Assembly (NCBI GenBank): GCA_023053575.1
Contig: JAKZAP010000010.1
Location: 19,404,628 to 19,468,627, forward strand
DNA from: Branchinecta lynchi
Lineage: Eukaryota; Arthropoda; Branchiopoda; Anostraca; Branchinectidae
Direction of reading: 5' to 3'
DNA: 64,000 nt
Part shown: in pieces, positions 1 through 10,793 of the stretch
Layout of the letters: the number at the start of each line of letters is the position of its first letter
How positions within the stretch are numbered: position 1 is the stretch's first letter
Translations under genes and position numbers: made by a program
Notes under the pieces: generated by a model
The model's database searches: none
What the model was told of the DNA's origin: nothing
What the model saw: only the letters and a program-made list of their open reading frames with translations

Positions 1-2989
1 GCCGATGGGAGTCTATGTCCGGCGTTTTTTCGAAGCAAAACCTGCGGCACTAAATCCTGCTAGTGAAACAAATGCGGAAAGTTAAGTTTTGCACGTATAA
101 CTGTCGCTCGCTGAAGTCAAATTTACACAGCCTTCAAGATTTGTGTAACGTGGCGGATGTTATTTTCCTGCAAGAGTTATGGCTGTTTCCATCTGAGCTG
201 AGCCTTCTTCAAAATGTGCATAGTGATTTCAATGGTGCGGGTGCTACTCCTGTTAAAGAAGGCGAGCTGCTCACAGGCCGGCCTTACGGTGGAGTAGGTA
301 TTTTGTGGCGAAAATCGCTGGGTCCAGCCACCTCGGTACTTAACCTGAGTGATGATCGTCTATTTGCTCTACGCATGTCGCTCGGTGGTGAGTCGTTACT
401 GTTAATTAATGTTTATATGCCCACTCAGTGTTACGAAAATGAACAAAAGTATGTTGACTGTATTAGCAGATTGCAGTCCATTATTGATAGTGAATACTTT
501 ACTAGTGTTTGCATGGCAGGTGACTGGAACGCAAACTCAAGACTAGGCGCTTTGTCTTTTAATCACCGAGAGATGAGTAAGTTTGTATGTAATAATGGAA
601 TGTTTACTGCGGATGAAGAGTTACTGCCTATTGATACATCTACGTACATTAGTGATATACGTATGGGTAGTACATCATGGCTGGACCATGTTGTTTTATC
701 GTCAAATCTTAGAAATCGAGTGTCTGACCTTTCAGTAGGTTACGAATTTGGTCCAGATCACTTGCCACTGTTTTTTAATCTTGTGTTTATTGTTGGAGTC
801 CCGCCTCTTGTAAAAGCTGCGGAATATGCGGTTACTGGATCGGTTGGGCTGTCGCCCGATTGGGATTCTGCAAATCCTGAGCAGAAGTTAAATTATTTAA
901 CTCTTACTCGTGAAGGATTTGATGAGATTGATATTGATTGTGAGGCCCTCCGATGTACAGATTTCAATTGTTCTAGGCCTAGTCATGTGTTACTGATTCT
1001 ACAGCTGTTTCAACTTTTTTGTGAAGTGCTGAAGCGGTCTTCAGCTAAATCGATCCCGCCTAAAAGGCTGCATTCTGAGCGTCGTGGTTTTACTACTATT
1101 CCCGGTTGGAACACTTACCTCCGAGACACTTATATAAAGTCACGTTGTGCGTTTTTATGTTGGGTGAATGCTGGTAGACCTTTGCTGGGATATTTGTTTG
1201 ATAAAATGAAAAGTATGAGGTCACTGTTTAAAAATCAGTTAAGGGATTGCAGGGCGTCTAATGATCGACTAAAAGAAGAGGGACTAGCGGAGTCGCTCCT
1301 TAGAGGATGCACAAAAGATTTTTGGGTGAAAATAAGAAAAATTTTGAATGTAAAGACAGTAATCTCTAACCAGGTTGATGGTGCTAGTGGTGATGGTGAT
1401 ATTGCGCAGTTATGGAAGTTGAAGTTTGAAAAACTATTTAAGAGTGTGAGTAGTGATTGTTCTTCTTTTGGTCAGGTGGATTGTGGAGGGACTTGCGAAC
1501 TTATCAATGAATCTTTGGTTGATAAATTCATTCGTGAGCTTGATATAAATAAATGCGGTGGTGGTGACGGAATAAGTGCTCGACACCTGAAATTTGCATC
1601 GGAAAAGAAGTCAATGATTTTGGCGAGTCTTTTTAATGCTTTTCTAGTCCACGGAATTGTTCCTGATAGTATTATGGAGGTGATACTTGTTCCAGTACCA
1701 AAAAACCGAGCGGGTGACCTGACTTCTTCGGACAATTACAGGCCGATTGCGCTTGCTACATTAATTTCTAAGGTATTCGAAAAATGTATTGCTTCCAAAA
1801 CCGCTGATTGGCTTGGTACTTCTTCTTATCAATTTGGTTTCAAGAAAGGTGCCGGTGTAGATTTTGCTGTTTTTCTGTTAAAGTGCATCGTTGAATATTT
1901 CATGGTTTTTTCCTCCCCGGTTTTCTGCTGTTTCATTGATTCCACTAAAGCATTCGACCGCGTTAACCATTATAAAATGCTGAAAATATTAAAGAGTAGA
2001 GGTGTACCTCCCCCTTATGTGAGATTACTTGCTTTTTGGTTCCAGAAACAGAAATTCTGTGTACGATGGGGGTCAGTAATTAGTGACAAATTTAACTTAT
2101 TTAATGGTTTAAGGCAAGGTGGTGTTCTGTCCCCGCTCCTGTATGCAGTGTACATTGATAGCCTATCAAAGCGTCTGTCGACGTCTAGCTTTGGTTGTTA
2201 TATTGGGGGTAAGTGTTTCAACCACATACTCTTTGCGGACGACCTTGTAGTACTAGCGCCCAGTGTGTTCGGCCTGAATCAACTCCTAAAGATTTGTGAT
2301 TCTTTCGCAGTGGAGCACGATGTACTTTACAATACGAAGAAAACTTTTGCGATGGTTTTTAATAACAAGCGGCATAAGCTACCGAAATTAAATGTTTTAC
2401 TATCTGGTCGACGCATTGAGTACATCTCAAATTTCCGTTACCTTGGTTACATCCTACGGGATGACACCAGAGATGATTCGCATGTAGCAGACCAAATTGC
2501 TAGTCTCTACAAGCGTGGGAACCTACTACTTCGAAAGTTCTCGACTGTTGGTCCGGGAGTGAAGCTACGTTTGTTCAAGACGTATTGCTACCAGATGTAC
2601 GGTCTTGAAAATATTTCAAATTGTCCTGATGGAGTGTTGGATCGCCTAAAGATTGCATACAACAAGGTTTTTCGCCGTATGTTTAGACTGCCTAGATTGT
2701 GTAGTGTCAGTTCGGAAATGGTTACCCGAAACTGTTCGACTTTCCAGGAAATTCTTCGAAAGGCCAAAGCGTCGCTTTACCTAAGAGTGATGGAGTCGGA
2801 AAATGATCTGATTGCTTTTATTGCTAGTCATGTTTTCCATGAATTACCATCATGGAAAATCATCTACCGGACGGCCCTGGCCAAACCGTAGAAATTGTTT
2901 GTGTTATTTTTGTTTTGTTTTTCTTGTTAGCGTGTAGATATATGGCTTTTGCTGAAATAAAGTAATTCATTCATTCATTCATTCATTAT
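1..2989 (+). mobile_element. Non-LTR retrotransposon (CR1/L2-group-like LINE), 3' part with tail
   Basis: The window opens inside a LINE. A long frame encoding endonuclease plus reverse transcriptase is followed by a short 3' UTR with an AATAAA signal near 2,956 and a pure (ATTC)n microsatellite tail at about 2,965-2,989. Such tails are typical of several CR1/L2/Rex1-group lineages. The 5' end lies outside the window, so an upstream first ORF cannot be judged. The clade assignment is an inference from the layout (N-terminal apurinic-type endonuclease, FADD-type RT, no C-terminal zinc knuckle, short-repeat tail). An RTE or Jockey relative is a less likely alternative. Confidence 0.85.
72..2891 (+). 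CDS. LINE ORF2-like protein: endonuclease-reverse transcriptase
   Basis: One uninterrupted frame of about 939 codons that nicks target DNA and copies its own RNA at the nick. The first ATG is at 72; the frame is open from 54, and an upstream GTG at 63 is a poorer start. The N-terminal endonuclease/exonuclease/phosphatase fold shows Asn10, Glu35 in LQEL, GDWNAN at 150-155, LDH at 204-206 and a terminal PDH at 228-230 where SDH is usual. The RT domain follows with NYRPIAL, the catalytic Asp623 in FIDSTKAFD, the LRQGGVLSPLL block and FADD at 721-724, then a KT motif and the YLG block. The C-terminal region has YCYQMYG and an Arg-rich FRRMFRLPR helix. No stops or frameshifts are present, which is rare in this window and suggests a young copy. 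The source of mobility cannot be proven from sequence. Confidence 0.9.
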   Translation: MRKVKFCTYNCRSLKSNLHSLQDLCNVADVIFLQELWLFPSELSLLQNVHSDFNGAGATPVKEGELLTGRPYGGVGILWRKSLGPATSVLNLSDDRLFALRMSLGGESLLLINVYMPTQCYENEQKYVDCISRLQSIIDSEYFTSVCMAGDWNANSRLGALSFNHREMSKFVCNNGMFTADEELLPIDTSTYISDIRMGSTSWLDHVVLSSNLRNRVSDLSVGYEFGPDHLPLFFNLVFIVGVPPLVKAAEYAVTGSVGLSPDWDSANPEQKLNYLTLTREGFDEIDIDCEALRCTDFNCSRPSHVLLILQLFQLFCEVLKRSSAKSIPPKRLHSERRGFTTIPGWNTYLRDTYIKSRCAFLCWVNAGRPLLGYLFDKMKSMRSLFKNQLRDCRASNDRLKEEGLAESLLRGCTKDFWVKIRKILNVKTVISNQVDGASGDGDIAQLWKLKFEKLFKSVSSDCSSFGQVDCGGTCELINESLVDKFIRELDINKCGGGDGISARHLKFASEKKSMILASLFNAFLVHGIVPDSIMEVILVPVPKNRAGDLTSSDNYRPIALATLISKVFEKCIASKTADWLGTSSYQFGFKKGAGVDFAVFLLKCIVEYFMVFSSPVFCCFIDSTKAFDRVNHYKMLKILKSRGVPPPYVRLLAFWFQKQKFCVRWGSVISDKFNLFNGLRQGGVLSPLLYAVYIDSLSKRLSTSSFGCYIGGKCFNHILFADDLVVLAPSVFGLNQLLKICDSFAVEHDVLYNTKKTFAMVFNNKRHKLPKLNVLLSGRRIEYISNFRYLGYILRDDTRDDSHVADQIASLYKRGNLLLRKFSTVGPGVKLRLFKTYCYQMYGLENISNCPDGVLDRLKIAYNKVFRRMFRLPRLCSVSSEMVTRNCSTFQEILRKAKASLYLRVMESENDLIAFIASHVFHELPSWKIIYRTALAKP

Positions 2990-3006
2990 CCTCGAGCCAG
3001 AGCAGT

Positions 3007-3735
3007 GTGTCAATTGAAGTGGAGTTGTGTAGCCCCTGTCAGAGAGGACTATCTGAAGTTGTGCAACCAAGCTTTCGTTTCATCCAACCATGTTTCTGCT
3101 TTCGAGTGAAAAGCTTCTTTCTAGCAGGCATACGCCAGTTTCAAATTAAAGGTGGACAAAAATCTATAAGTGCAAAATATGTGCGGCAGTTTCCAGGCCT
3201 CACAGCCAATATATCTTATTTCATAGATAAATAGAAAAAATTATTTTTCCCCAGGACCCTGATTTCAGTCTATTCCTTAAAAGTGGTAAGGGTCTAACCT
3301 CTGCGGATTTTATGAAAAGTTTGGATCTTCGTCCGCATTGATGTTAGTCACGTTGCATTTTGGATAGATTCGAAGAACTCTTGCCTGGGGCCAAAAAGGA
3401 TGGTTTTTTTTGTCCTCGAGACAGAGCCTCGAGTGTGTGAGACAGAGTGTGTGAGAGAGTGTGTGAGACAGAGCCTCGTGGTGTGTGAATTAAAGTGAAG
3501 TTACCTGTATCAGGAGGAATATCTGAAGTTATGCAGCCAAGCTTTCGTTTCTTCAGACCATGCTTCAGCTTTCCAGGGGAAAGCTCCGCTCTAGCAGGCA
3601 AGCAGGCGCAAACAATTTCAAATGAGTATGCTAAATATCTGCGGCAGTTCCCCGGCCCCATAGCCAATATATCTTCTTTGAGTGATAAATAGAAAAATTT
3701 ACAGAAAAAGGGGCATTTTCCCACGGGTCCGAAAG
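3007..3735 (+). repeat. Diverged tandem duplication (470-bp offset) with two parallel short open frames
   Basis: About 250 bp at 3,010-3,262 recur at 3,480-3,735 with many substitutions. Anchors are ATCTGAAGTT at 3,051 and 3,521, and the shared TAAATAG-type ending at 3,232 and 3,690. In the plus frame both copies are open to the same stop codon (3,007-3,234, 75 codons; 3,495-3,692, 65 codons). Their translations share the patterns SEVxQPSFRF, RQFPG, ANIS and DK-stop, and the net length difference between anchors is 12 bp, so the frame is kept. No family is recognised. A GT/GA-rich simple repeat at 3,425-3,480 separates the copies. The frames could be remnants of a coding exon or merely a repeat without stops. 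Confidence 0.5.
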
Positions 3736-4167
3736 TGCTGCCATCTGCTGTAGCTAGCCGTTTCTGTTCGTGATTTCTGCTTAGTGTATCAGTCCATTTT
3801 TTACATTGGGGATTGACGCAGAGAAATGGTGTCAGATGTGTTTCTTATAAATTTATAAGTTCTCGCATTGCTAAAGAAATTAGAGCTTATCCTTTGCTCC
3901 GTTCTAAGTGGTGACATTAGAAAGTTGGCCAACGGCCAAAAAGTCAACTTTTGAACTGATAAAGATAGAATTTTCTTATTAAGGGCGATTGATAGCCCTT
4001 GATGAAGTTTTCTGTACAAAAATGTCAGGACTAAGTAACAATCGACTTTAGGGTGTTGCTGAGCAGCTCGACGGCCATGGCAACATTCAATTTTTTGGCA
4101 TTTGTTTCTCTGTCTGCCTGTCTATTGAAAAGCCGAATCAGATTATTCGATCCCAATAAAGCGCTGC
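3736..4167. other. Stretch with no recognisable feature
   Basis: I see no domain-bearing frame, tandem structure or terminal repeat here. It is the left flank of the hAT-type element and carries only ordinary AT-rich sequence. Confidence 0.4.
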
Positions 4168-4640
4168 GCCATGGTCAGGGGTGGCCCGAAGCAGTCGGGC
4201 CAGGGGGGGTGAGACCCCTCATTTCAACGACTCCCGGATCGTAATATACGACTCGCACGTACCAACAAAAATGACCTGTTGCGACTACGCGGCAATGGCG
4301 CACGTTCCCACCAACAAATAATAGAGCCGGTTATAACTAGGTGCAGTGTATCAGATGAAACTATTCGTGTAATCAACATTTTTGTACACACACCTTCATA
4401 GCCTCAGCTTTACATTCCAACTTTCGCTAAAGAGGAAAGCTTTCAACGCTTATCCCCGGACAAATTAAAGTAAGCGCCGCAGGCGAAATTTTTTAAATCT
4501 GCCTTTGTCTAGTAAGATTTTAGCCAGCCTTTAATGTGTTTCAGATCTAAAAAGTTCCAAGCCTAATCGCCAAGTAAATGACACACCGTTCCTCTAAATA
4601 GAGTATACTATAGAATGCGCCGCAGGCGAAATTTTGTGAA

Positions 4641-5100
4641 ACGCCGAGGAGCAGACCGTCTTTTTACGATCCCATTGAAAATGAAATAATAGCTTTGAAA
4701 TCACAAATCTGACCGTCGAAAAAAAAGTGACAAAGTAGTGGCCATAGAAAACAAAGTAGACACAAAGTAGATTTGTTGCGAATTAAAGCAGAAACTAATT
4801 TTTCACGTTGAAGACACGCTTATTCAGAAACATAACGAGGAAGTTTGCCAGTGCACTAAAAGAAAAAAAAATCATCCAGATTAATGGACGTAAACACCGA
4901 GGAGCAGAGCATCTTTTTGAGATCCCAATGAGAAGTTAATAATCGCTACGAAATCACGACTCTGTCCATCGAAAAAAGGGACAAAATAGTGCCCATAGAA
5001 AAGAAAGTAGATTTGCTCCAAACTAATAGAAAAAAAAAGTAATTATCACGTTCAAAACACACTTCCTCAGAAATGAAACGAGGAAAACAGTAAAGATAGA
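4641..5100. repeat. Tandem duplication with 253-bp spacing inside the hAT element
   Basis: The block starting CCGAGGAGCAG at 4,644 recurs at 4,897, followed in both copies by CTTTTT, a GATCCCA block, a CGAAAAAA block and a TCACGTT block. Divergence is high, so the duplication is old. A short GCGCCGCAGGCGAAATTTT motif is also duplicated at about 4,471 and 4,617. Confidence 0.7.
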
Positions 5101-5457
5101 AAATAGACGCCGGTCCGCGGACGAGACTGGAGTTGCGTTTTTTTTTTCGGGCGATTTGATGTACTTTGTTTCATTATGAAAGTACCGTTTTAGTTGTCAT
5201 TTGACACACTGTACTTTCATGTCGAAAACTAAATCAGGTAAAGCTTCAGTGAGCTACATCTGAAAAATTGCAACTTAAAAACTGGTTTTCAGTAGTTGAT
5301 TCTACGCGACAGAAGATGCTACACACAGCAATTGAAGACAAGAAGTTCGCTTTTTTAATAACTTAAACATGAAAGAAATCATTTTCGAGTTGTATGAGTG
5401 TCCTGAATTGTACAAATTCTTGTCAGATGTGAATATTCATTGAGCCCAAGCTGACTT

Positions 5458-5652
5458 TGAAACATTTATTCAAACGATGTTTACTACGGATATACGTCAG
5501 CTACAATTCTTCATAACCGATATTTTGGCCCTTCTTGGCAAGAATCCTTGTCAGGCTGTTCAAACTTCTCGGTCAACGTCGGGGAAATATCGCTGATGAA
5601 GAATAGTAGTTGACGTATATCCGTTGTAAACATCGTTTGAATAAATGTTTCA
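5458..5652. mobile_element. Palindromic MITE nested in the hAT element
   Basis: Terminal inverted repeats of about 55 bp begin GAAACATTTATTCAAACGAT at 5,459. The complementary arm ends at 5,651, with a centre of about 85 bp. No coding capacity. No unambiguous TSD was found, so the superfamily is left open. Confidence 0.7.
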
Positions 5653-6594
5653 GATGCGCTTTAACACTAGCAAACAGGGGCGTCACGTATGGGTGGGGGG
5701 GACGCAAAAAACATTTTTGGATAGTAACGCCTCTGATAGCATAGAGGCCAAAAATTTTCCTCCCGACTAGAATGATCTATTCTAGCGTCTGCAGAACCCC
5801 TCCTGTCCTGGGAAACGAATTTCGGGTGTATATTAAAATCTTCCTTGTCCTTTTCAAGCGTTGTTACCACCTCAACCTCTCTTTGTAATCGACATTTTTC
5901 TATCTGTTCTGGGCACAATTGTTTCGCGGGTTTCCTGTCTTTTGATTGCTGATGGCTTTCCCATTCTGTTCAAAAATTCTATCTTCCTTTTTTCACTTGT
6001 AGCCAAAGTTTGACCAACAATCAATGCACATAACCTTGTCTCTCGCTTTTGGCCTATAAGGTATATGGATGTTATCCAGTCAGAGCGCACTTTAACAACT
6101 AACCTATTTTGCCTATTGTAGTTTTGACAGGCTAAAATCTGAAAGACCTGAGTGAGGCAGATCCAATTCACATGGGAGTACAACAGGTAGTCGCATTGCT
6201 GCCCCATGTCTTTAGGGACGTGCTTCCGACTGAAGCTGTGCAGAGACAAAATTAACAATTTTTTTGTAAACGACTCGGATTATTTTTATTAAAATGAATG
6301 ACTGGAACCTCGGCGAGGCCAAAATAAACGACTGATACGACTTAGCAGAAGGCCGAAATAAACGACTGATACGACTTAGCAAAAGGCAGGGGGGGTGAGT
6401 CACCCCCCCCCCTCACCCCCCCCCCCCCTTCGGGCCACCCCTGGCCATGGTGGGGTTTTATCGCATCACCATAATGGATAGCCTAGTCGTCGATTTCTTC
6501 GAGAGTCTTAACAGTTTTAGTGGAATGACCAACCCACTAAGTTCGATTTCCTCTGACGTTGGCAGTTTAGCCTAATTTAAAGTCCCTGATTTTT

Positions 6595-7925
6595 TAGGCA
6601 CTTGCCTTCCGGTCGAGTGCCATATGCTGATCAATTTTCCGTCGGTCGGTCTGTCTGTCGATCAGTACGGTGATCGCGAGTTCTGGTACTTCCAGATGTG
6701 CTATGACGATGAAACTTGGCAGGCACATTATGGACCCGTCCCCTAAAATATTCACTTGCCTGATCCGGGGATCGTGGGCGGAGGGAGGGCAGGCGGAATC
6801 CGGAATTTAGGGGCATGCGAAACTTTCCAACGGATGATCGGATCGTAATAAAACTTGATATTTGGAAAGACCTCTTTTCTCAGATGTCCCATGTGAAGTC
6901 CGGAACGGATCTGGTGAATATGGGTGGGGGGAGTAGGAGAGGGGGACCGGAAGTCTTGCACACGCTTAGAGTGGAGCGATCGGGATCCAGGGGGGCTGAG
7001 ACTTGGAAATAGTTAGTTCTCCGATCTTGAGGTATGTATAACTTTAGAATGGGTGATCGGATCTTAACGAAACTTGATAATTGGAAAGACCTCGTGGCAC
7101 AGATGTCCCATTTCAAGTCAGGACCGGATCCGGTGAATGTAGGGGGGGAGGGGGCTAGAGGGAAGAACTAGAAGTCGTGGGACACGCTTAGAGTGGAGCG
7201 GTCGGAGTGAAACTTGGTAGGAAGAACGAGCACAATCCCTAAATATATCAGTGCTAGAACTGGACCGAATTTGGGCACTGGGAAAGTTGGAGGAGGGGGG
7301 GGGGGGAATTCCGGTGATCGGCGTTAAGGTACTTTCATATTTGCTAGGACGATGAAAATTTGCTGGAACATTATAAACTTAACAAGATTCGCTTAGAAGT
7401 TGTCACTTCCCAGACCCGACCATCCCTTAAAGCACTCGTCTTAACCGCAAAGTAAAAAAATACTCTCAAGCAGAAATTTCATTTCCATGATCCCCATGAG
7501 CCCATGATCATTTTTGCCTAAAGGATTTTGCTTGGAAATGAACTGCACATCTTAACCGAAAAGTAAACAAATATACTTTTGACCAAATATATATCCGTGA
7601 TCCCCAAGGACCCATGTTCATTTTTGCCTCAAGGGTTTTCCTTACAAGTGAATTCCTTAAAGTAAAAAAAATAATACTTTTCATCAAGTTATACAGTTTC
7701 ATGATCCCGATGAAAATGTATCATCATTTTTGTCTAAAGGGTTTTGCTTACAGATGAATTCACACACATCCAAGGGCAAAAATAAAGTACCAAAGGATAC
7801 ATTCTCCTGATTTCTAAGAGTTTTGCTTTCAAATCATCACGACAAACAGACAAATTGACAAATTCCTACGTTCATCCTCTGACCTGGCCATTTAAGTGCC
7901 ATACAAGCTTCTAGCTCTTGTTTTT
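6595..7925 (+). repeat. Family E element, copy 1 (hairpin-capped, poly-G-bearing repeat)
   Basis: Begins with a degenerate hairpin at 6,596-6,623 (GGCACTTGCC...GAGTGCCATA) followed by a (GTCG/GTCT)n stretch. It continues as alternating blocks containing ATGAAACTTGGCAGGCA, GACCCGACCAAACT and GAACGGGTGATCGGAT, each ending in poly-G, and ends with three diverged units of about 115 bp (7,430-7,745). The right end, AAGTGCCATACAAGCTT...AGCTCTTG, finishes near 7,920. The same order of blocks is seen in the copies at 33.9 and 50.4 kb. Open frames inside it occur on both strands and are not conserved, so it is not coding. Confidence 0.75.
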
Positions 7926-8219
7926 ATAGGTTTTCTTTGTTATAATCATTTATCAGCCGGTTTTTGGTTTCCGCTTTCGATTTTGCTTTGGAATGTTTTG
8001 GAGCTCATAACTCATGAACTATGACTGATATCAAGTTGAACCTTAGTTTGCTTATTGGAATTGGGGTTTAGTTCAGATGTGCCTTTCGGGGGTCTTGCTC
8101 CCCCCACCCACCGGTTCAGAGGCATGAGCCACTCTTCCTAAGGACATGAGCTCGTGACTTGACATCGGTCAGGAGTAGGTGCCATAGATACTAGAGTCGT
8201 GAAATTGTTTTTTCAAGTT

Positions 8220-8580
8220 TTACCTCACTCCCACCCAAGTTTTACCCCCCCCCCCCCCCCCCCGTTCATGGGCAACTGGGCCCACATTTTCGAGAAAGCT
8301 ACGTTAGTGAATCGTGACAGGTACCAAGTTATAATTTTCTAAATATGTTGGTATCGAGGTTTAGACGTCCCTTTTTATGATCCCCACCCCTCACGATTCA
8401 AGGGAAACTGGGCCGAGGTTATCCAAAGACTGAAGTTGGTAACGCCACCACCGTTACAGTTAGGAAAGAATAGGTTCGTGTTTTTTTAGTTCCTAAGATC
8501 CAAATCGTTTTCGGAGTCCCCTCCCCCCTGTTCATGGGCAACTGGCCCCACATTGTCCCGTAAGTAATACATTAAGAAAT
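8220..8580. repeat. Degenerate tandem repeat, about 132-bp unit, with poly-C
   Basis: The motif TTCATGGGCAACTGG occurs at about 8,264 and 8,529, with an intermediate diverged unit (TTCAAGGGAAACTGG) at about 8,394. A long poly-C run precedes the first unit. The sequence resembles the 3' tandem part of the preceding family E copy in style but not in unit. Confidence 0.55.
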
Positions 8581-8739
8581 GAAACTCGGTGTGAAAAAAT
8601 TCTTGAGGGAAAGAAAGAAAGAAAAAGAAAAGAAAAATTGAACAAAGACTAGTTAATTTTCAAGACTAAGAATTGCTCTACATTGGCTTGACTGCAATTT
8701 TAGGATGGCTGAATGCAAAATATCTTCTGAATAAACTTG

Positions 8740-9225
8740 TATTAACCTGTTTTGAACAAGATGACATATGGGGTTTGACTGAAAATTTCCTAATGATGGG
8801 TGGTATTCAAACTTTGGCGGAAATAAAATATTGATTGATTGATTGATTGATTGATGGGTAATTTCCCAGCATCTTCAGACTCTGTTTCCTCAAGGGTTTC
8901 GTTGTCCTTTTGCAGTATAATCTCGTCGAAATTTTTTTTCCATTTGCGTCTGCGTGGTAGTGGGAATGTCCATGCGATTCTGTCGCACGTCGGAACAGCA
9001 AAGAAAAAATCGTGTCGCACACGAAGCAGCAGTCTGAACCAAGGGTTAAAGTGCAGTCAGAGCCAAGCCTTGCTCCGCAGCAAAACCAAAGTCAATCAGA
9101 ACACAGAAAAGTCTCAACAATCTCATATCATATTGTATTTGTTGTCTTTTCTTTGATTCTTTTATTTTATTGTACATACTCCGCTTTTCAAATGTCGGGT
9201 CAGAAATAAATTACTTGCTTACTTA
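8740..9225 (+). mobile_element. Two truncated LINE 3' ends
   Basis: The first ends in AATAAAATA followed by (TTGA)n at 8,830-8,853. The second, at 9,170-9,222, carries TACTCCGCTTTT, GGGTCAGAAATAAA and an ACTTGCTTACTTA tail. The TACTCCG...GGGT...ATAAA order recurs in reverse at 14,466-14,520 and 22,382-22,440, defining one LINE 3'-UTR family. Only the extreme 3' ends remain and no protein motif is left. Confidence 0.5.
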
Positions 9226-9381
9226 TATCTAGAAAAAAAGTTAATCACAATTTGGACAAATATCAACAACCCAACCGAAGAGCAAAAATAGCCGCCTTGT
9301 CTAAAACGAAACCCCAACAATAGCTTTAACTCTTCGGTAATTCTACGATGGAGCTCCCAGATCAGAGACTTCTAATGGCTA

Positions 9382-9552
9382 CACTGTAAAAATTTCCTCC
9401 GTGCAAAGATTAAAGTTAACTGCAGTATTTGCTACTCGGATTCATCTTATCTCTATTTGTCATTAATCGGATCTGCGTAGATTAAAAATAATCTGAGTAG
9501 CGCATTTACTGCAGTTAACTTTAATCTTTATACGGAAAAACTTTTTACAGTG
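9382..9552. mobile_element. Family B MITE, copy 1 (171 bp, TA TSD)
   Basis: Inverted ends are CACTGTAAAAA and its complement, with inner arms GATTAAAGTTAACTGCAGTA. It is flanked by TA on both sides (9,380-9,381 and 9,553-9,554). It is nearly palindromic throughout and non-coding. The TA duplication with CACTG ends is compatible with a Tc1/mariner-type or an animal CACTA-type source. Confidence 0.85.
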
Positions 9553-10138
9553 TAGCATCCTTACTTTTCTTTGATCAGAGGCTCGTTTCTCTAGCTTGAG
9601 TCTGGAGAGGGCCCTTGCCAAGAGGGTCGACAATTAATAGAACAAAATGTAATCGAAGCTTCGGTGAGTAAGTTCGTCGTCGTCTTACTAAGTCTTGATA
9701 AACCTTGAGGGCACTTTATGAAGTCAATCTTCAAACCAATCATCGTAACACTGTATGATTCCATAATCCCGGATTGTAGATATACCAATTTAGACCACCA
9801 CTGATTCGTCGTCTAAGCTGCACTGAAGGATTATTCAAATAGCCATCGGATTATTGGTGTGGAGGGGAACATTGCCAGCATCTGAGCTTCTTGGAATTAT
9901 TCGTAGCCTGCCAATGTCCATTTCTTACGCTTGGTTAATGATGCTATGGTCTGCTGCTCGACTTTTTGAAAACCATCCAGATTTCTATTTGGAAACCGAC
10001 TCAGAAGCTTAAAGCAAATTTCTTACGAGAAATTATCTCATCAGGGTAAAGGGTTCAGAAATATCGCTTTTTGAAATACCAGTACTTGCCCAGTGAAATT
10101 AGCGATTTTCTTGTTGGTACTTGTCGACTCCTTTCAGA

Positions 10139-10420
10139 CAGAGGCGTTACTAGCCAACATGTTTGGGTGGCCGGGCAAAGTATCGACAGACTGGCTGGTA
10201 ATTTTTACTGACTGTTTTTGCAGCAAAAAAACGACTATTTTGACTAAAATCGACTAATTTTAAGGAAAACCCTAGCGTTTTCAAGAAAAAATCGACTATC
10301 TTCACGAAAAATCGACTGTTTTTACGAAAAATCGTGGCGCCGGAAATATTTTACCGACTGGCCGACAACGTCGGGGGAGGGGGGGGGGAGTCCCCCGTCT
10401 TCATATATGTGACATCCCTG
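10139..10420. mobile_element. hAT-type MITE (282 bp) with 8-bp TSD
   Basis: The left end CAGAGGCGTTAC at 10,139 pairs with the complement of the right end (CAGGGATGTCAC) at 10,420. Flanking octamers CTTTCAGA (10,131-10,138) and CTTCCAGA (10,421-10,428) match at 7 of 8 positions. The interior has repeated ATCGACTATTTT-like words and a poly-G/poly-C hairpin near the right end. Related terminal sequence occurs at 5,675 and at 27,600-27,653. Confidence 0.75.
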
Positions 10421-10793
10421 CTTCCAGACTTCCCACTGCCCGAAGTGGAAGTTCGACGCAGAATATTTGAAAACGGTGTGTGCCGTGGTTAAAAAGTTGG
10501 AAAAGCCAAGGTTCAGTGACTATAAGGTTCGAAGACAAGCTGACCATGCATGATACAAGAAACAAAAACGAGATTTCGTGTTTTTTTTTTAGATCAGCTA
10601 TACATCCCTCTAGTGCGAAGGATGAACATAAGTTAGATTATTGCGGACAAAATATTTCGAATAAGTTCGGAAGTGCAGCCGAAATATTCGAACTTACATT
10701 TATCCGTCGCATAACATCTTTGAATTGTTAGCTAATCTACAATAAAAACTCACTTTTGTTGTAACTTTAACTGTATCTTACTGCAAACTCTTA

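Larger units (their letters stand above)
4176..6443. mobile_element. Non-autonomous hAT-type DNA transposon, about 2.27 kb, with exact 8-bp TSD
   Basis: The ends are inverted copies of CAGGGGTGGCCCGAAG (left 4,176-4,191, right complement ending at 6,443). Both sides are flanked by the identical octamer GCCATGGT (4,168-4,175 and 6,444-6,451). Termini starting CAGGGGTGG with an 8-bp TSD are characteristic of the hAT superfamily. No transposase frame is visible inside; the longest open frames (for example 128 codons at 5,872-6,258, minus) show no ribonuclease-H-like or BED-finger motifs, so the element would depend on a transposase elsewhere. It contains a 253-bp tandem duplication and a nested palindromic MITE. 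Poly-G just inside the left end and poly-C just inside the right end extend the inverted symmetry. Confidence 0.85.

Noticed and set aside
3420..3485. CRISPR-like short repeats
   Set aside because: This is a GTGTGAGACAGAGT simple repeat without spacers of regular length in an animal genome. No array anywhere in the window has the repeat-spacer pattern.
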